Below, piece by piece: positions 44,914-52,926 of a stretch of 64,000 bases of DNA. Position numbers and translations under genes: made by a program. The notes beneath the pieces were generated by a model. The model was not told the origin of the DNA. It ran no database searches and was given only the letters and a program-made list of their open reading frames with translations. The DNA is from Rhodococcus sp. Z13 (GTDB lineage Bacteria; Actinomycetota; Actinomycetes; Mycobacteriales; Mycobacteriaceae): positions 682,001-746,000 of the forward strand of contig NZ_CP107551.1 in the NCBI RefSeq assembly GCF_025837095.1, in the 5' to 3' direction. The first letter of the stretch is position 1; each line of letters begins with the position of its first letter.

Positions 44914-45510
44914 CTAACGCGAACGGGTGGTGTCCGGGCAAGCCCCGGCGAGCGCGCCGCGCACGACGGTCTCGTAGATGCGGTCGAGTTCGACCTCGTC
45001 GCCGAGGAAACCGCTGCTCTCGAGCACCGCGAATCCGTGCAGGGCGGCGAACATGCCGACGGCCGTCTCGAGGGTGCGTTCCTCGGGAACGCCGCAGGAG
45101 GCGAGCATCGTGCGCAGGGCGACGTTGGCGTCGAGAGCGGCCGCGAGGAGGCCGTCGCGGTCCACCGGGGCCGTGGTCAGGGCCCGGTACCGCTGGGGAT
45201 GGCCGGTGGCCCACGCGCGGTGGGCGTCGATGAGGGCGCGCAGTCCCTCCGGGCCGCTGCGCCCCATGGCGACCTCGCGCAGGTGTGCGCCCAGTTCGGT
45301 CATGGCGGCGATCTGCACGGCGGCACGGACGTCGTCGAGATTGCGGACGTGGTTGTAGAGCGAGGCGGCGACGACGCCCAGGCGCGACGACAGGGTACTC
45401 ATCGTCAGCGCTTCCCAGCCGAGTTCGTCGACGATCTCCACGGCGGCGGCGACCACCTTGTCTCGGGTGAGCGTGCGCCGGCGGACCGGTCGCGAACTGT
45501 CACGTGCCAT
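44914..45510 (-). CDS. TetR regulator with WHG domain
   Basis: This 198-residue TetR protein has the DNA-binding N-terminus (RRTLTRDKVVAAAVEIVDELG, then VVAASLYNHVRNLDDV). A TetR_C_33-type WHG domain with AHRAWATGHPQRYRAL follows near 95. It is divergent from the P450 gene at 45600, and the 89-base gap holds a dyad ACGAAT-GGT-ATTCGT that is its likely operator. It may control the P450 and the downstream MpaB-like gene. Ligand unknown. Confidence 0.85.
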   Translation of the reverse strand: MARDSSRPVRRRTLTRDKVVAAAVEIVDELGWEALTMSTLSSRLGVVAASLYNHVRNLDDVRAAVQIAAMTELGAHLREVAMGRSGPEGLRALIDAHRAWATGHPQRYRALTTAPVDRDGLLAAALDANVALRTMLASCGVPEERTLETAVGMFAALHGFAVLESSGFLGDEVELDRIYETVVRGALAGACPDTTRSR

Positions 45511-45560
45511 GAAACGAGTCTAAGGGTCTTCCATTCCAAACGAATGTGAGTAGCTTGTAA

Positions 45561-45575
45561 ACGAATGGTATTCGT
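45561..45575. promoter_or_regulatory. Dyad between TetR (44914) and P450 (45600) genes
   Basis: ACGAAT-GGT-ATTCGT is a perfect 15-base dyad in the divergent promoter region. A further half-site AACGAATG begins about 25 bases to the left. It is unlike the GGACA-type operator nearby and is probably bound by the adjacent TetR protein. Confidence 0.6.
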
Positions 45576-45599
45576 AAACCCGTCCACGAGGGTGCATCC

Positions 45600-46826
45600 A
45601 TGACCACATCCCACATCCGTCTCGACGACGCCGACGTCTACACCCGGGGCGTCCCCCACGAACACTTCGCCGAACTGCGCCGCACCTGCCCGGTCCACCG
45701 GCAGCACAGCGAGAACGGTTCCGACTTCTGGGCGGTCACCCGCCACGCCGATGTGATCGCCGTGTCCCGCGACAGTGCCACCTTCTCCTCCGCGCTCGGC
45801 ACGACCCAGATCGACGACTTCGACGAGGAGACCCGGCTCAAGCAGGCCGCGATGCTGCTCAATCTCGATCCGCCCGACCACACCCGGTTGCGGCAGCTCG
45901 TCAGCCGCGGTTTCACCCCGCGGACGATCAAGACGCTCGAGGATCGGATCCGCGAGATCTGCGACCGCACCGTGGGCGAGGCGGTCGAGGCCGCCCGCGA
46001 CGGTGCGGTGATCGACTTCGTGCCCGCGATCTCCGCGCCTCTGCCGCTCGAGGTGATCGCGGCGCTGCTCGGAGCCCCCGCCGAGGATGTCGGCAAGCTC
46101 TACGACTGGTCCAACCGGATGATCGGCTGGGACGATCCCGAATACGGCACCACCCAGGAGGACGGCGAACTCGCCGCCGCCGAGATCTTCCTGTACGCCA
46201 ACGAGATCGCGGCGCAACGGCGTGCCGAACCGCGCGACGACATCGTCTCGAAGCTGGTGCTCCCCGACGAGCACGGGGACACGCTCACCGAGATGGAATT
46301 CGACATGTTCTTCGTGCTGCTCGTCATCGCGGGTAACGAGACCACACGCAACGCCATCTCCGGTGGCATGCAGGCCTTCGTCGACCACCCGGACCAGTGG
46401 CGGCGACTGCAGGAGCATCCCGAGCTGATCCCGAACGCGGTGGAGGAGATCCTGCGCTGGGTGACTCCCGTGGTCGGTTTCCGGCGTACCCCGACCTGCC
46501 CGGCCCGCATCGGCGACCAGCAGGTCGAACGGGGCGACAAGGTGATCCTGTACTACCCGAGCGCGAACCGTGACGAGGAGGCCTTCGAGGATCCGGACGT
46601 CTTCGACATCGGGCGCGACCACAATCCGCACGTCGCCTTCGGTGGCACCGGGGTCCACTTCTGCCTCGGCGCCCACCTGGCGCGTCTCGAGCTGCGGGTG
46701 ATGTTCGAGACCCTGATCGACCGCATCGACCGGGTCGAGCCCGCGGGGGAGCCGAGTCGGCTGCGGTCCAATTTCATCAACGGCATCAAGTCCATGCCGG
46801 TGCGGATACATCCGCGGCAGACGTGA
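45600..46826 (+). CDS. Cytochrome P450 (CYP125/126/142-like)
   Basis: This 408-residue soluble bacterial P450 resembles the CYP124-CYP126-CYP142 sterol-binding group. The I-helix motif is AGNETTRN near residue 245 and ExxR is EEILRW near 285. Cys355 in FGGTGVHFCLGAHLA is the heme thiolate. LNLDPPDHTRLRQLVSRGFTP is typical of the C-helix region. Start ATG 45600 is 89 bases from the divergent TetR gene. It would need the ferredoxin at 50879 or another donor. Side-chain or ring hydroxylation of a steroid or lipid is inferred from neighbours. Confidence 0.88.
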   Translation: MTTSHIRLDDADVYTRGVPHEHFAELRRTCPVHRQHSENGSDFWAVTRHADVIAVSRDSATFSSALGTTQIDDFDEETRLKQAAMLLNLDPPDHTRLRQLVSRGFTPRTIKTLEDRIREICDRTVGEAVEAARDGAVIDFVPAISAPLPLEVIAALLGAPAEDVGKLYDWSNRMIGWDDPEYGTTQEDGELAAAEIFLYANEIAAQRRAEPRDDIVSKLVLPDEHGDTLTEMEFDMFFVLLVIAGNETTRNAISGGMQAFVDHPDQWRRLQEHPELIPNAVEEILRWVTPVVGFRRTPTCPARIGDQQVERGDKVILYYPSANRDEEAFEDPDVFDIGRDHNPHVAFGGTGVHFCLGAHLARLELRVMFETLIDRIDRVEPAGEPSRLRSNFINGIKSMPVRIHPRQT

Positions 46827-46853
46827 ATTCGCCGCTCGGGCCGGATTCGGGCA

Positions 46854-46882
46854 TTGCCGACCCCGCATGGCTGTAGTAATGT
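46854..46882 (+). promoter_or_regulatory. Promoter of the TetR-CYP123-CYP51 operon
   Basis: -35 TTGCCG (46854-46859) and -10 TAATGT (46877-46882) are 17 bases apart. An ATG at 46879 lies inside the -10, so the protein most likely starts at GTG 46903, about 14 bases after the expected transcription start. Confidence 0.6.
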
Positions 46883-46899
46883 CCAGACACGTGTCCAGA
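46882..46899 (+). promoter_or_regulatory. Operator site B, TetR-CYP51 operon
   Basis: The sequence TCCAGACACGTGTCCAGA is, on the other strand, TCTGGACACGTGTCTGGA. That equals site A except at one centre base. It overlaps the -10 and start point of the TetR gene and suits autorepression. Confidence 0.75.
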
Positions 46900-46902
46900 A
46901 AC

Positions 46903-47472
46903 GTGAATCTCGAATCGACCCGCCGCCGCCTGACCGAGAGGCAGGCCGACACGGTTGCGCGACTCACGCAGGCCGCCGTCGAAGTGCTGCGCGAGGAGAA
47001 GTTCACGGGTCTGACCGTCCGGATGGTCGCCGCTCGTGCGGGGGTGGCCCCGGCCACCGCCTACACCTACTTCTCGTCCAAGGAACACCTGATCGCCGAG
47101 GTGTTCTGGCGGCGGCTGGCCACCGCACCCACCGCCGACGCGGCGGAAGCGGAGGGCACCGACCGCGCCGATCGCGTGGTGGCCGTACTGAGGGGTATCG
47201 CCCTGCTGTTGGCCGACGAACCCGAGCTCGCGGCGGCCGTCACCAGCGCACTGCTCGGGCAGGACCCCGACGTCGAACACCTTCGCGGGCGCATCGGCCT
47301 GGACATCCGCAACCGGATCGCCGAGGCCCTCGGCCCCGACCACGACCCGGACGAACTCGAAGCACTCGAACTGCTCTACGCCGGCGCTCTCGTCCGCGCC
47401 GGAATGGGTTACGGCACATACGAAAGGCTCGCCGACAGGCTGGAGAGATCAGCCCGACTGTTATTGGAGTGA
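46903..47472 (+). CDS. TetR regulator (Rv0767c-like)
   Basis: This 189-residue TetR protein has the helix-turn-helix region RLTQAAVEVLREEKFTGLTV and APATAYTYFSSKEHLIAEVF. The C-terminal ligand domain runs from about 85. Start GTG 46903 is preferred because longer starts overlap the promoter and operator B. Three bases separate its stop from the CYP123 start, so it is cotranscribed with the CYP51 operon. It is the prime candidate for binding sites A, B and possibly C. In M. tuberculosis Rv0767c has the same place. Confidence 0.83.
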   Translation: MNLESTRRRLTERQADTVARLTQAAVEVLREEKFTGLTVRMVAARAGVAPATAYTYFSSKEHLIAEVFWRRLATAPTADAAEAEGTDRADRVVAVLRGIALLLADEPELAAAVTSALLGQDPDVEHLRGRIGLDIRNRIAEALGPDHDPDELEALELLYAGALVRAGMGYGTYERLADRLERSARLLLE

Positions 47473-47475
47473 TCC

Positions 47476-48735
47476 ATGATTCAGGCCTTCCCGGACTCCG
47501 CGCCCGCCGCGGGGTCCGCCTCGCTCGACCCGCCCACGTTCGACCCTCTCGTCTTCAATCCCTACGACTACTCCTTCCACGACGACCCGTATCCCACCTA
47601 CCGGCGCCTCCGTGAGGAGGCTCCGCTCTACTACAACCCCGACCTCGACTTCTGGGCCCTGTCCCGGCACGCCGACGTGGTGGCCGCCTTCCGCGACAAC
47701 ATCCGCCTCTCCAGCGCCAACGGCGTCTCGCTCGATCCCGCCGCCTACGGCCCGAACGCGCACAAGGTCATGTCCTTCCTTGCGATGGACGACCCGCGCC
47801 ACATGCGCATGCGCCGCCTCGTCTCCAAGGGGTTCACCCCCCGCCGCGTCGCCGATCTCGAGGACCGCATCCTCGAACTGACGCTCCGCTATCTCGAACC
47901 CGCCCTCAGTGCAGGCGAATTCGACTGGATCGCCGAGGTCGCCGGCAAACTTCCCATGGACGTCATCTCGGAACTCCTGGGGGTACCCGAGGCGGACCGG
48001 GCGGAGATCCGCCGGCTGGCCGACCTCGTCGTCCACCGCGAGGAGGGCGTGCTCGACGTGCCGGTCGCGGCGATGGAGGCGTCCCTGCATCTGGTGGGTT
48101 ACTACGCCGACATGCTCGCCGAGCGTCGCAGGAAGGAGGCTTCCGACCTCACCTCGGCCTTGCTCGCCGCCGAGATCGACGGCGACCGCCTCACCGACGA
48201 CGAGATCATCGGTTTCATGTTCCTCATGGTGGTCGCCGGCAACGAGACCACCACCAAACTCCTCGGCAACGCCCTCTACTGGGGGGCGCACAACAAGGAC
48301 GAAGTGGCACAGGTCCTCTCGACCCCGGACCGCGCCCCGGACTGGGTCGAGGAAACCCTCCGCTACGACACCTCCAGCCAGATCGTCGCCCGCACCGCGG
48401 TCGAGGACATCACCCTGTACGACAGCACCATCCGCGCCGGCGACAAGGTACTGTTGCTCATCGGCTCGGCCAACCGCGACTCCGAGGTGTTCGACGCCGC
48501 CGACGACTTCCGGATCGGCCGCGACAGCTCCCAGAAGATCGCCAGCTTCGGCGGGGGAGTGCACTTCTGCCTCGGCGCCCACCTCGCGCGACTCGAGGCG
48601 AACATCGCGCTCGAGCAGTTCGCCCGTCGCGTCGCCGACTACGAGATCGACGAAGAGAACTGCGTCCGAGTGCATTCCACGAACGTTCGAGGCTTCGCAG
48701 CCCTACCTGTAAAGGTCACCGCACGCCATGCCTAG
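47476..48735 (+). CDS. cyp123: Cytochrome P450 CYP123
   Basis: This 419-residue P450 is close to M. tuberculosis CYP123 (Rv0766c); PYDYSFHDDPYPTYRRLREE and AMDDPRHMRMRRLVSKGFTP match well from memory. The I-helix has AGNETTTKLLGNALYWG, ExxR is EETLRYD, and the heme Cys365 sits in FGGGVHFCLGAHLARLE. Its stop overlaps the next SDR by eight bases. The natural substrate of CYP123 is not known. It presumably shares the ferredoxin encoded three genes downstream. Cytoplasmic. Confidence 0.9.
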   Translation: MIQAFPDSAPAAGSASLDPPTFDPLVFNPYDYSFHDDPYPTYRRLREEAPLYYNPDLDFWALSRHADVVAAFRDNIRLSSANGVSLDPAAYGPNAHKVMSFLAMDDPRHMRMRRLVSKGFTPRRVADLEDRILELTLRYLEPALSAGEFDWIAEVAGKLPMDVISELLGVPEADRAEIRRLADLVVHREEGVLDVPVAAMEASLHLVGYYADMLAERRRKEASDLTSALLAAEIDGDRLTDDEIIGFMFLMVVAGNETTTKLLGNALYWGAHNKDEVAQVLSTPDRAPDWVEETLRYDTSSQIVARTAVEDITLYDSTIRAGDKVLLLIGSANRDSEVFDAADDFRIGRDSSQKIASFGGGVHFCLGAHLARLEANIALEQFARRVADYEIDEENCVRVHSTNVRGFAALPVKVTARHA

Positions 48736-49513
48736 ATTCGAACCCCATCCCGCCCGGCGCCCCGCACTCATCGCCGGGGCGTCCTCCGGAATCGGCACCG
48801 CCACGGCCTACGCCCTCGCGGAGGCCGGGCATCCCGTCGCCCTCGGTGCGCGCCGCGTCGACGAGTGCGAGGCCATCGCCGCCAAGATCCGTGACGAGGG
48901 AGGCGAGGCCTTTGCGCACTTCCTCGACGTCTCGTCCACCGACTCGGTCGACGAGTTCGTCATCGCCGCCGAGCAGGCCCTCGGCCCGGCGGAGATCGTC
49001 GTCTCCGGTGCCGGCGACATGGACTTCGCGTTGCCCCACGAGATGGACCCGGATCGCTTCGCCTTCCAGGTGAACGTCCACCTCATGGGCACACAGCGCC
49101 TGGCGCACCGGGTGCTGCCCGGCATGATCGAACGCACCCGCGGCGACTTCGTCGTCATCGGATCCGACTGCGCCGTGATCCCCCGACCCTGGATGGGTGC
49201 CTACAACGCCGCCAAGACCGGGCTCGAAGCCCTCGTCCGCGAGATGCGGATGGAACTCGAGGGCACCGGCGTCCGCGCATCGGTGGTGCGCCCGGGCCCG
49301 ACGCAGACCGGAGCCGGCATGAACGCCCCGGCGGAGGTCCTCGAACCGATGCTCGAGGACTGGGGGCACTGGGGTTTCGCACGTCACCCCTACTTCCTGC
49401 GCGCATCCGACATCGCCGCGGCCGCCCTCACGGTCGTCTCCGCCCCCCGCGGCGCCCACATCGTGCTCATCGAGGTGCAACCCGAAGCACCCCTGCGGAA
49501 GGACAATCCATGA
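48728..49513 (+). CDS. Short-chain dehydrogenase (Rv0765c-like)
   Basis: This 261-residue SDR has the cofactor motif AGASSGIGTATAYALAEAG near residue 16 and GARRVDECEAI after strand 2, suggesting NADP. The catalytic region is SDCAVIPRPWMGAYNAAKTG, with Tyr and Lys. It lies between CYP123 and CYP51 with an eight-base overlap on the left and an ATGA overlap on the right, matching Rv0765c. A role in oxidising the hydroxyl or aldehyde made by CYP51 is inferred from the gene order. Confidence 0.9.
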   Translation: MPRFEPHPARRPALIAGASSGIGTATAYALAEAGHPVALGARRVDECEAIAAKIRDEGGEAFAHFLDVSSTDSVDEFVIAAEQALGPAEIVVSGAGDMDFALPHEMDPDRFAFQVNVHLMGTQRLAHRVLPGMIERTRGDFVVIGSDCAVIPRPWMGAYNAAKTGLEALVREMRMELEGTGVRASVVRPGPTQTGAGMNAPAEVLEPMLEDWGHWGFARHPYFLRASDIAAAALTVVSAPRGAHIVLIEVQPEAPLRKDNP

Positions 49514-50868
49514 CCACACTCGTCGAACCCCGGAGTGTGTCCGGCGGCGAACACGAACACGGCCACCTCGAAGAACTGCGCACCGACCCGATCGGGCTCA
49601 TGCGCCGCGTCCGGGAGGAGTGCGGCGACGTCGGGGTCTTCCGGCTCGCCGACAAGAAGGTCGTGCTGCTCTCCGGCGCGGAGGCCAACGAGTTCTTCTT
49701 CCGGGCCGGAGACGAGGAACTCGACCAGTCGGCCGCCTACCCGTTCATGAAACCGGTCTTCGGCGAGGGCGTCGTCTTCGACGCCAGCCCGGAACGCCGC
49801 AAGGAGATGCTGCACAACTCGGCGCTGCGTGGTGAACAGATGCGAGGCCACGCCGCCACCATCGACCGCGAGGTGCAGGACATGGTGGCCGGCTGGGGCG
49901 AGGAGGGAGAGATCGACCTCCTCGAATTCTTCGCCGAACTGACCATCTACACCTCGTCGGCCTGCCTGATCGGCAAGAAGTTCCGCGACCAGCTCGACGG
50001 CCGGTTCGCCCGGCTCTACCACGATCTGGAGAAGGGAACGGACGCACTGGCGTTCGTCGACCCCTACGCTCCCATCGAGACCTTCCGGCGACGCGACGAG
50101 GCGCGCCGCGGGCTCGTCGCGCTCGTGCAGGAGATCATGTACGACCGCATCGCGAATCCGCCGCAGGGCAAGGAGGATCGCGACATGCTCGACGTCCTCG
50201 TCTCCATCAAGGACGAGAACGGCAAGGAACGGTTCAGCGCCGACGAGATCACCGGCATCTTCATCTCGATGATGTTCGCCGGGCACCACACCACCTCGGG
50301 CACCGCGGCGTGGGCGCTCATCGAGCTGCTGCGCCATCCCGAGTACATGCAGAAGGTCACCGAGGAGCTCGACGATCTGTACGCCGATGGGAAGAGCGTC
50401 AGTTTCCATGCGCTGCGGCAGATCCCGGTGCTCGAAGCGGTGCTGAAGGAGACGCTGCGTCTGCACCCGCCGCTGATTCTGTTGCTGAGGGTCGCGCGCG
50501 ACGACTTCGAGGTCGCCGGATACCGGATCGCCGCGGGCGATCTCGTGGGAGCGACACCGGCGATCTCCAACCGGATCCCGGAGGACTTCCCGGATCCCGA
50601 CGCCTTCGATCCCGGCCGCTACATCGATCCCCGCCAGGAGGACATCGTCAACCGGTGGACGTGGATCCCGTTCGGTGCCGGCCGGCACCGTTGTGTGGGA
50701 GCGGCGTTCGCGCTCATGCAGTTGAAGGCCGTATTCTCGGTTCTGCTGCGCGACTACGAGTTCGAACTGTCGCAGCCACCCGAGTCCTATCGGAACGACC
50801 ATTCCAAGATGGTCGTCCAGCTCGCCCAGCCGTGTGCCGTCCGGTACCGGCGCCGCCGGGGGAAGTGA
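49510..50868 (+). CDS. cyp51: Sterol 14-alpha-demethylase CYP51
   Basis: This 452-residue P450 is highly similar to M. tuberculosis CYP51 (Rv0764c). EHGHLEELRTDPIGLM, YPFMKPVFGEGVVFDA (substrate B-C loop) and FISMMFAGHHTTSGTA (I-helix with the CYP51-type His) are diagnostic. ExxR is KETLRLHP, and the heme Cys395 lies in FGAGRHRCVGAAFALMQ. CYP51 removes the 14-alpha-methyl group of sterols in three oxidations. Why an actinomycete that does not make sterols keeps it is an open question. The gene is followed 10 bases later by its ferredoxin. Confidence 0.97.
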   Translation: MTTLVEPRSVSGGEHEHGHLEELRTDPIGLMRRVREECGDVGVFRLADKKVVLLSGAEANEFFFRAGDEELDQSAAYPFMKPVFGEGVVFDASPERRKEMLHNSALRGEQMRGHAATIDREVQDMVAGWGEEGEIDLLEFFAELTIYTSSACLIGKKFRDQLDGRFARLYHDLEKGTDALAFVDPYAPIETFRRRDEARRGLVALVQEIMYDRIANPPQGKEDRDMLDVLVSIKDENGKERFSADEITGIFISMMFAGHHTTSGTAAWALIELLRHPEYMQKVTEELDDLYADGKSVSFHALRQIPVLEAVLKETLRLHPPLILLLRVARDDFEVAGYRIAAGDLVGATPAISNRIPEDFPDPDAFDPGRYIDPRQEDIVNRWTWIPFGAGRHRCVGAAFALMQLKAVFSVLLRDYEFELSQPPESYRNDHSKMVVQLAQPCAVRYRRRRGK

Positions 50869-50878
50869 GGGCCACGCC

Positions 50879-51073
50879 GTGAGGATCGAAGCAGATCTCG
50901 ACCTGTGCCAGGGACACGCCATGTGTTCGATGGAGGCCCCCGACGTCTTCGAGGTCCCGAAACACGGTGTGGTCCGGGTTCTTCTCGATCCCGTGCCCGA
51001 GGACCTGCGTCCGGATGCCGAGGCAGCCGTGAAGTACTGCCCCACCCAAGCGCTTCGCATCGTCGAAGACTGA
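50879..51073 (+). CDS. [3Fe-4S] ferredoxin (Rv0763c-like)
   Basis: This 64-residue ferredoxin starts at GTG 50879 with MRIEADLDLCQGHAMC. The cluster ligands are C-x5-C in LCQGHAMC and the distal Cys of YCPTQAL, giving three cysteines for a [3Fe-4S] cluster. The adjacent position to CYP51 matches Rv0763c, the known electron carrier for that P450. A reductase gene is not in view, so electrons probably come from a ferredoxin reductase elsewhere. The gene ends 14 bases before the NTF2-like gene. Confidence 0.93.
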   Translation: MRIEADLDLCQGHAMCSMEAPDVFEVPKHGVVRVLLDPVPEDLRPDAEAAVKYCPTQALRIVED

Positions 51074-51087
51074 CACCAGGAGAAGAC

Positions 51088-51639
51088 ATGGCCACGTTCG
51101 ATCGTGCCGAGCTCGACGAGATGATCGCCCGCTGGATCGACGCGAACAAGCGGGCGGAGGCCGAGGGCGACTGGAAGCCGCTCGCGGACATGTACACCGA
51201 GGACGCCACCTACGGCTGGAACTACGGACCCAAGGACGAGTTCATGGCCGTCGGCCGCGAGGAGATCCGCGAACTCGCGCTGGGGCAGGAGATGGACGGT
51301 CTGCAGGGCTGGCAGTATCCCTACCAGCAGTTCGTGGTGGACGACCGCACCGGCGACGTGATCGGTTTCTGGAAGCAGATCGCCGACGCCACCCGCGACA
51401 ACGGCGAGCACTACACCGTGCAGGGTATCGGCGGCAGCTGGTTCCGCTACGGCGGCAACTTCCAGTGGTCCTGGCAGCGCGACTTCTTCGACTTCGGCAA
51501 CGTCTCACACCTGTTCCTCGAGATGATCACCGCGGACGCGTTGACGGACGGGATGAAGAAGCGCATCGAGCGGTCGACCTCCGGTACCCGCCTGCCCGGC
51601 TGGTACCGGGTCGGCGAGTCCCCGGTACCGCTGTGGTGA
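51088..51639 (+). CDS. NTF2/SnoaL-like protein
   Basis: This 183-residue protein has the cone-shaped alpha+beta fold of the NTF2/SnoaL/ketosteroid-isomerase superfamily: EMIARWIDANKRAEAEGDWK, MYTEDATYGWNYGP and WYRVGESPVPLW at the end. Start ATG 51088 follows CAGGAGAAG. The ketosteroid isomerase dyad cannot be assigned with confidence. M. tuberculosis encodes a KSI-like Rv0760c near its CYP51, but this protein is longer. It could bind or isomerise a steroid-like product of the P450 steps. GTGA overlap leads to the next gene. Confidence 0.75.
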   Translation: MATFDRAELDEMIARWIDANKRAEAEGDWKPLADMYTEDATYGWNYGPKDEFMAVGREEIRELALGQEMDGLQGWQYPYQQFVVDDRTGDVIGFWKQIADATRDNGEHYTVQGIGGSWFRYGGNFQWSWQRDFFDFGNVSHLFLEMITADALTDGMKKRIERSTSGTRLPGWYRVGESPVPLW

Positions 51640-52907
51640 GTGCCGCGGGCACACGGCAGCCGGGCACGGGGGAGTCCTTCGCGGCGCTCTCCCGTGCCGA
51701 CCTCGCCGTGCTGGTGCCCGAACTGCTGCTGTGCGGGCAGCTCATCGACCGCTCCGGCATGGCGCACCTGATCTCGGCGTTCGGGCGGGAGGGGATGACC
51801 GCCGTCGCGATCGAGGAGTGGCAGGCCGCCTCGCCCTGGTACACCCGGCGGATGCAGCGTGCCCTCGGCTTCGAGGGCGACGACGTGGTCACGATCTTCA
51901 AGGGCATGCAGCTCGACATCGGGGCGCCGCCGCAGTTCATGGACTTCCGCTATCGCGTCCACGACCGCGACCACGGTGAGTTCCGGCTCGACCACTGCGG
52001 GGCTCTCATGGACGTGGAGCCGCTCGGCGACGCGTACGTCACTGCGATGTGCCACGACATCGAGGACCCCACCTTCGACGCCACCGCGCTGGCCACCAAC
52101 CCGCACGCCCGTGTGAGGCCGATCCACCGGCCGCCGCGCCGCCCGGCCGACCGGCACCCGCACTGCGCGTGGACCGTCACCATCGACCCGACCTACGACC
52201 CACCGCCGGTCGAGCCGCACACCGAGGCGATGGGCCGGACCGCGGCGGTCGCCGTGGAGCTGAGCCCGATCGTCCGGGAAGGTGAGGGCCGGCACGACTA
52301 TTCGGGTCCGCTGCTCGCCGACCTGCGGTTCGCGGACTTCTCGAGGTCCGCGCTCGTACGGATCGCCGAGGAGGTGTGTCTGCAGCACCACATGCTCGCC
52401 CTCGGTTTCCTCATGGCCGTGCGCAAACGCACCGACGAGGATGCGGCGCTCGACCTCACCCGCAAACAGCTCACCGGCGTCGCGGGCATCACCTCCGAGC
52501 GCATCCGCGACGCCCTCGGCCTGCCGCGCTCGTTCACCGGGCTGGCCACGCTGCTCGACATCCACCCGCTGTTCGCCCCCCGCCGGTACGTCGAGCGGGA
52601 GATCCGGCTCGACGGCGACGGCCTCGTCCTCACGATCGACCGGCGCGGCGGCGCCTTCGACGACGGTTCCTGGCCGAAAATGATCGACTCCGATCACCTC
52701 GGTCCCCTGAATGCACTGGCACGTGGGCTGGACCCGCACTTCTCCACCCGGGTGGTCGCGGAGGACGAGGACGCCCTGGTCGTCGAGGTGGTCCGGGAGG
52801 CCCGGCCGACGAAGGACTGCCCGGAAGTGGCGGTAACACGTTACAGTTCCGGCGCGTACTTCGAGTTCGCCGATCGAGGGATACCCCTGCCACTGACCGT
52901 CCTCTGA
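51636..52907 (+). CDS. Conserved protein of unknown function in the CYP51 operon
   Basis: This 423-residue protein starts at GTG 51636, overlapping the NTF2-like stop as GTGA. I recognise no named domain. Two similar-looking halves are possible: DFRYRVHDRDHGEFRLDHCG near residue 100 and LLADLRFADFSRSALVRIAE near 225. His- and Cys-containing patches (HCGALMDVEPLGDAYVTAMC near 116) could bind metal. There is no signal peptide. The fixed place between CYP51 and the cholesterol oxidase suggests a step in the same pathway. Codon use is like its neighbours. Confidence 0.65.
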   Translation: MSAAGTRQPGTGESFAALSRADLAVLVPELLLCGQLIDRSGMAHLISAFGREGMTAVAIEEWQAASPWYTRRMQRALGFEGDDVVTIFKGMQLDIGAPPQFMDFRYRVHDRDHGEFRLDHCGALMDVEPLGDAYVTAMCHDIEDPTFDATALATNPHARVRPIHRPPRRPADRHPHCAWTVTIDPTYDPPPVEPHTEAMGRTAAVAVELSPIVREGEGRHDYSGPLLADLRFADFSRSALVRIAEEVCLQHHMLALGFLMAVRKRTDEDAALDLTRKQLTGVAGITSERIRDALGLPRSFTGLATLLDIHPLFAPRRYVEREIRLDGDGLVLTIDRRGGAFDDGSWPKMIDSDHLGPLNALARGLDPHFSTRVVAEDEDALVVEVVREARPTKDCPEVAVTRYSSGAYFEFADRGIPLPLTVL

Positions 52908-52926
52908 ACCGTCCAGGAGACCATTC

